DNA of 9,022 nucleotides from assembly GCA_023247935.1 (NCBI GenBank), contig JAHFFM010000068.1:1-9022 (forward strand), given 5' to 3'. This document shows positions 5,895 to 9,022 of this stretch, in pieces (position 1 is the stretch's first letter; every line of letters starts with the position of its first letter). The translations under genes were made by a program, and so were the position numbers. The notes under the pieces are model-generated. The model worked only from the letters and a program-made list of their open reading frames with translations. It searched no databases and was not told the DNA's origin. Origin of the DNA: Candidatus Omnitrophota bacterium (GTDB lineage: Bacteria > Omnitrophota > Gorgyraeia > 2-02-FULL-51-18).

Positions 5895-7144
5895 CGAAAA
5901 ATGCTTGTGATCGCCTTAGCGAAGTTGGAAAAAAGTTTTAGCTCCGCGCTCGCTTGGCGGAAAAGCACAGGCCATTTTCTTTTCGATTTTTCCTTTAAGG
6001 ATTTTGCCGCTATCAATTCTTCATAAACCTTGAGCGCTTTCGCGGCGCTTTGCTCGATGGAATAATTTTTAGCGGTCTCTTTGGCCGCGTTGATTAATTT
6101 TTTTCTCTCCGGAAGCGGCTGATCAAAAACCCAGCTCAAAGCCTGGGAAAGATCCTCTTCGTTTTCGCTGGGAATCAGCCGGCCATTCACCTTATCGATC
6201 ACGATATCTCTGACACCGGGAGCGTCCACGGCCACCACCGGCGTTCCTGCGGCCATGGCTTCGTTTAGCACCATCCCCTGGGTTTCACTCTGAGAAGCGA
6301 ACGCGAACACATCGATCGCCTGATAAGCCTCAATCAATCGTGCCCCTTTCATCTCACCGACCAAACGCAGTTGATTTTCCAACTGAAGCTCAGTGAAATG
6401 AGAAGAAATAGCCTCTTCTTTGGGCCCGTTTCCGACCACTAAAAATAAAGCGTTTTTTTCTTTTTTTAAAAAAGAGGCTACCGCTCGCGTGAGGAACGGA
6501 AGATTTTTTTCCTCGGCCAATCTTCCCACATAACCCACCACAAAAGCCTTCTCGGGAATCCCCGCCTCCTCTTTAAAATTCCGGCTAGTCCCGGTAAATT
6601 CATGCAAATGCAGGCCTGTAGGAATCACGGTGACAGGCGTTTTGAGCCCTCTAGCTTTTATCATTTCAGCGACACTTTCGCTGGGCGCGATGACCGCGTC
6701 GCAAAAATTAGCGTAGCCAATCGAAAGACTGATCATGAATTTTTTGAGGGGTTCCAACGCCCAGGGCACTCCATGAAGATTTTCTTCGTAGATGGAGTGA
6801 TGCGTAAAAACCAGGGGCACATTGTATCGACGGGCTACTCGAAGCGCGGTGTCTCCCATCAGAAACGGGTGATGGGTGTGAACCACGTCAGGTTTAAAAC
6901 CCTTCAGGGTTTTTGAAGAAAAAATAGGTACGGGAAGTTTTATAGAATATTTAGACCCATTGAAATTTTTAATGGCCGGGACACGAATCACATTCTCTTC
7001 CTTTGGGGGACACTGATCAAATGCAGGCGCCACAATCTTGACCAGATGACCTTGCTTGACGTACTCGGCTGTGAAAGACTCGATCGAAAGCTCAAGTCCT
7101 CCCACAATCGGCAAATAAGTATTGGTCACCATCAAAATATTCAT
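5891..7144 (-). CDS. GT4-family glycosyltransferase
   Basis: This 417-residue GT-B glycosyltransferase should transfer a sugar from a nucleotide-sugar donor, retaining the anomeric configuration. Visible features: N-terminal glycine motif in TYLPIVGGLELS (Gly15-Gly16); acceptor-side HTHHPF (89-94) and FTHHSIYE; donor-site pattern VGRLAEEKN (207-214) and VVGNGPKEE; and the EX7E motif with Glu287 and Glu295 in SETQGMVLNEAMAAG. The HTHHPF-type loop occurs in GT4 enzymes that glycosylate lipids such as diacylglycerol, but the acceptor cannot be fixed from sequence. The last 35 residues form a basic, amphipathic tail (KSLKEKSKRKW, then hydrophobic helix-like sequence to the end), which could bind membrane. 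The start overlaps the hydrolase stop by ATGA and has GGGAG seven bases upstream inside that gene. The stop overlaps the next gene the same way. Confidence 0.92.
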   Translation of the reverse strand: MNILMVTNTYLPIVGGLELSIESFTAEYVKQGHLVKIVAPAFDQCPPKEENVIRVPAIKNFNGSKYSIKLPVPIFSSKTLKGFKPDVVHTHHPFLMGDTALRVARRYNVPLVFTHHSIYEENLHGVPWALEPLKKFMISLSIGYANFCDAVIAPSESVAEMIKARGLKTPVTVIPTGLHLHEFTGTSRNFKEEAGIPEKAFVVGYVGRLAEEKNLPFLTRAVASFLKKEKNALFLVVGNGPKEEAISSHFTELQLENQLRLVGEMKGARLIEAYQAIDVFAFASQSETQGMVLNEAMAAGTPVVAVDAPGVRDIVIDKVNGRLIPSENEEDLSQALSWVFDQPLPERKKLINAAKETAKNYSIEQSAAKALKVYEELIAAKSLKEKSKRKWPVLFRQASAELKLFSNFAKAITSIFR

Positions 7145-9022
7145 GCGGACACTCCCACCGCGATCTCCGCTGATTTTTTTCCCGGCTTCACCGGTATGGG
7201 AACACGGTTTGGCAAACGAATTTCAACCAGAGGCTCTTTGCCGCCATGCCAATCCCCGGACCATTGGATTTTAAGAATTCCATTTTGAACCTGCATTTGA
7301 ATGTTAACGGCGCCAAAGCGGGTGCGTGTCGGCCCAAACGAAAGAGAAGCCCCCTCCAAAAGCCAGGCGTCGGGAATCCCGGAACACAAAATCAGCTTTC
7401 CTTCAGACTCTTCTTCCCGTACAAAACAATTGCGTAACATCTGCACCCATTCGGCGGCGGCCCAAATATGCTGTCCATCTCCCATGCATCCGCCTTTCGT
7501 TCTCGGATGGATGGCTTCGGGCCACTGGCCTGTCGAAGAAGCCAAAGACGCGATCGCATTCATCAAATCAAAAAAACGAGGATCGCCGGCTCTCAAAAAA
7601 ATCTGAGCGATATGCAATGTCAGATAAGGATTAATTCCCGAATGACTGATTTCCTGATAAAACCCGCCCCGGAAAAAACATTCTTGAAAAAGAAATTCAG
7701 CGGTATTGATGAGCCTGGCATCTTTTGAATCAAAAAGCTGTAAAGGGTACCCGGAGGCGATAGATCCAATCGCTCCCGCGTCCATTCTTCGGTGAGGAGA
7801 GGCCGGCATGAACGGGCCGCCGACCTGGCTGTATTTGGTTTGAAGGCTTTTTTCAATGCAGGATAAAAATTCCGAAGCTTCGTTTGAAAACTCCTCGGCA
7901 ATGTCGTTCTCTTCGAATTGCCGCGCCAGATAAGCCGTCGCCTGAAAACCGGCCACCCCCCAGAAATCATCCCAATAATAATAATCATTGGGACCCAAAT
8001 GCTCCGCGGAAAAACCGATGGGAAGTAAACCGTGATAAGGACTGTCTTTTTTGTTGATTCTTTTGGCTTGTATCCACGCGGCCGCTTTATAAATGGATGT
8101 TTTCCATTTGAGACTCGGTTTTTTTCCCGTCAACTCACAAAAACGACGCATGATCCACAACGCTTCTCCGTTAGAGTCCCACTCCCCATCCTGAGATAAA
8201 AAATAACCGCCCGCGGTTTGACGCGAAGAAAACCGGTCGATCACTTTTTCGGCTCGGTCGGCCATTCCTACGCACAACATCGTGTTTAAGATAAACGCGG
8301 CGTCCCGAAACCAAAAACGCTTGTACGTATAAGGGCCGGGATAAACGTCCAGAGGAGAATGCAAAATAAGGGATCGTATCGCCGCGTCGTACAGAAATTG
8401 AAATTGCTTATTGGGAATGTCCAACTGGCACACGCCGTTCAAATTATCGTCCCATTTTTGAGTGGGAAGAAACTCGGGTTGCTTGGCAGGCTCGCCGCTA
8501 AAATCTTTTTTGAGCGGCACGGAGACCGTCACTTCCCGCATTTGGTTTGGTTCCAACTTAAAAAGAGCGACGGCTGTGGCCATACCGACTCCACATTCCA
8601 CTTCCCGTTCTTCGGACGGCTCCGGAAGCTTGGCAAAAACATCGCCTCCCCAATAGTGAGAAAAATGAGTCCTATCCGCTTCCGCGTCAAAGTGAACCAG
8701 ATAATGTCCGTTCACTTTCCAGCCCCGACGGTTTTCTAATAAAGAAATCTTGTTAATAAAAATAATGCCTTCGGGATTGTAAGGCCTGAGCGAAACCACA
8801 AGCCATCCCCCCGAAGGAGAAAATGCCGATAATTTCGTTCGACAAACAGTCACCTCGGATTCTTGATAGGACTCCGTGACCGCCCTTAGCTTCACGCTGG
8901 AATCTTCCGCGATCGTTTGGATCTGAGGATTTCCTTTAAGAATAAATTCTTGGCCGGCCACCTTTAAGCGGGATGGGATTAAATGAAAACCTTCCGTAGT
9001 GAGAACCCACTGATCCAGAGAC
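7141..9022 (-). CDS. Six-hairpin (alpha/alpha)6-barrel glycoside hydrolase-like protein, N-terminus outside the window
   Basis: This looks like a glucoamylase/amylo-alpha-glucosidase-like protein acting on an alpha-glucan or other oligosaccharide. A beta-rich N-terminal part precedes a barrel with YKRFWFRDAAFILNTML, DGEWDSNGEALWIMRRF, YYYWDDFWGVAGFQATAYL, GGFYQEISHSGINPYLTLHI and WPEAIHPRTKGGCMGDGQHIW. These Trp- and acid-rich helix ends line the active site in six-hairpin glycosidases. The catalytic acid and base cannot be named safely; the Glu in NGEALW, the Asp pair in YWDDFW and the Glu in WPEAIH are candidates. The C-terminal part (about the last 85 residues) is beta-rich. The first possible start inside the window is GTG at 8961, but the frame stays open for another 20 codons (ending WVLTTEGFHL...) to the edge without a stop, so the true start lies beyond 9022. 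No signal peptide can be judged. It ends in an ATGA overlap with the GT gene. Exact GH family not assigned. Confidence 0.8.
   Translation of the reverse strand, partial: SLDQWVLTTEGFHLIPSRLKVAGQEFILKGNPQIQTIAEDSSVKLRAVTESYQESEVTVCRTKLSAFSPSGGWLVVSLRPYNPEGIIFINKISLLENRRGWKVNGHYLVHFDAEADRTHFSHYWGGDVFAKLPEPSEEREVECGVGMATAVALFKLEPNQMREVTVSVPLKKDFSGEPAKQPEFLPTQKWDDNLNGVCQLDIPNKQFQFLYDAAIRSLILHSPLDVYPGPYTYKRFWFRDAAFILNTMLCVGMADRAEKVIDRFSSRQTAGGYFLSQDGEWDSNGEALWIMRRFCELTGKKPSLKWKTSIYKAAAWIQAKRINKKDSPYHGLLPIGFSAEHLGPNDYYYWDDFWGVAGFQATAYLARQFEENDIAEEFSNEASEFLSCIEKSLQTKYSQVGGPFMPASPHRRMDAGAIGSIASGYPLQLFDSKDARLINTAEFLFQECFFRGGFYQEISHSGINPYLTLHIAQIFLRAGDPRFFDLMNAIASLASSTGQWPEAIHPRTKGGCMGDGQHIWAAAEWVQMLRNCFVREEESEGKLILCSGIPDAWLLEGASLSFGPTRTRFGAVNIQMQVQNGILKIQWSGDWHGGKEPLVEIRLPNRVPIPVKPGKKSAEIAVGVSA

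Overview
All genes in this window lie on the minus strand, so it reads from right (9022) to left (1). The organism is Gram-negative: there is a lipoprotein with a lipobox, a Sec-type signal peptide and strong Shine-Dalgarno sequences (AGGAG). Base composition looks intermediate. The PA2778/PA2779-type gene pair is best known from Proteobacteria. The lysine-rich proteins and divergent sequences would also fit an uncultivated Gram-negative phylum. I cannot assign a taxon from this window.

Right part (9022 to 3513): a tightly coupled three-gene unit. It starts with a (alpha/alpha)6-barrel glycoside hydrolase-like protein that is open at the right edge. Next is a GT4 glycosyltransferase, then a 793-residue protein that fuses an NPP/alkaline-phosphatase-superfamily phosphodiesterase to an endonuclease/exonuclease/phosphatase (EEP) domain. 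Both junctions are 4-base ATGA overlaps. Basic amphipathic segments at the end of the GT and the start of the fusion protein suggest work at the membrane surface, perhaps on a glycolipid, phospholipid or phosphorylated glycan. That pathway is inference.

Middle part (3512 to 1920): a promoter region with two copies of a 16-17 base motif, followed by a PA2779-family small secreted membrane protein. Seven bases later comes a PA2778-family C39-like cysteine peptidase lipoprotein with TPR repeats. The function of this conserved pair is not known to me.

Left part (1919 to 1): a promoter with a third copy of the motif drives a ferritin-like diiron protein. Then comes a cytoplasmic PAS-HisKA_3-HATPase histidine kinase. 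A lysine-rich reading frame overlaps its 3' end and runs off the left edge, and is plausibly the start of its response regulator.

Main observation: the promoters of the ferritin gene and of the PA2779/PA2778 pair share a near-identical 17-base element (AGTAGTTKCCCCGATAG on the coding strand). In both, the element sits at exactly the same distance from a -10-like AGCCTAWGATA, overlapping where the -35 would be. A second copy lies 24 bases upstream in the pair's promoter, and a degenerate version precedes the kinase gene. This looks like a small regulon under an activator, and the NarL/FixJ-type two-component system encoded next to it is the obvious candidate.
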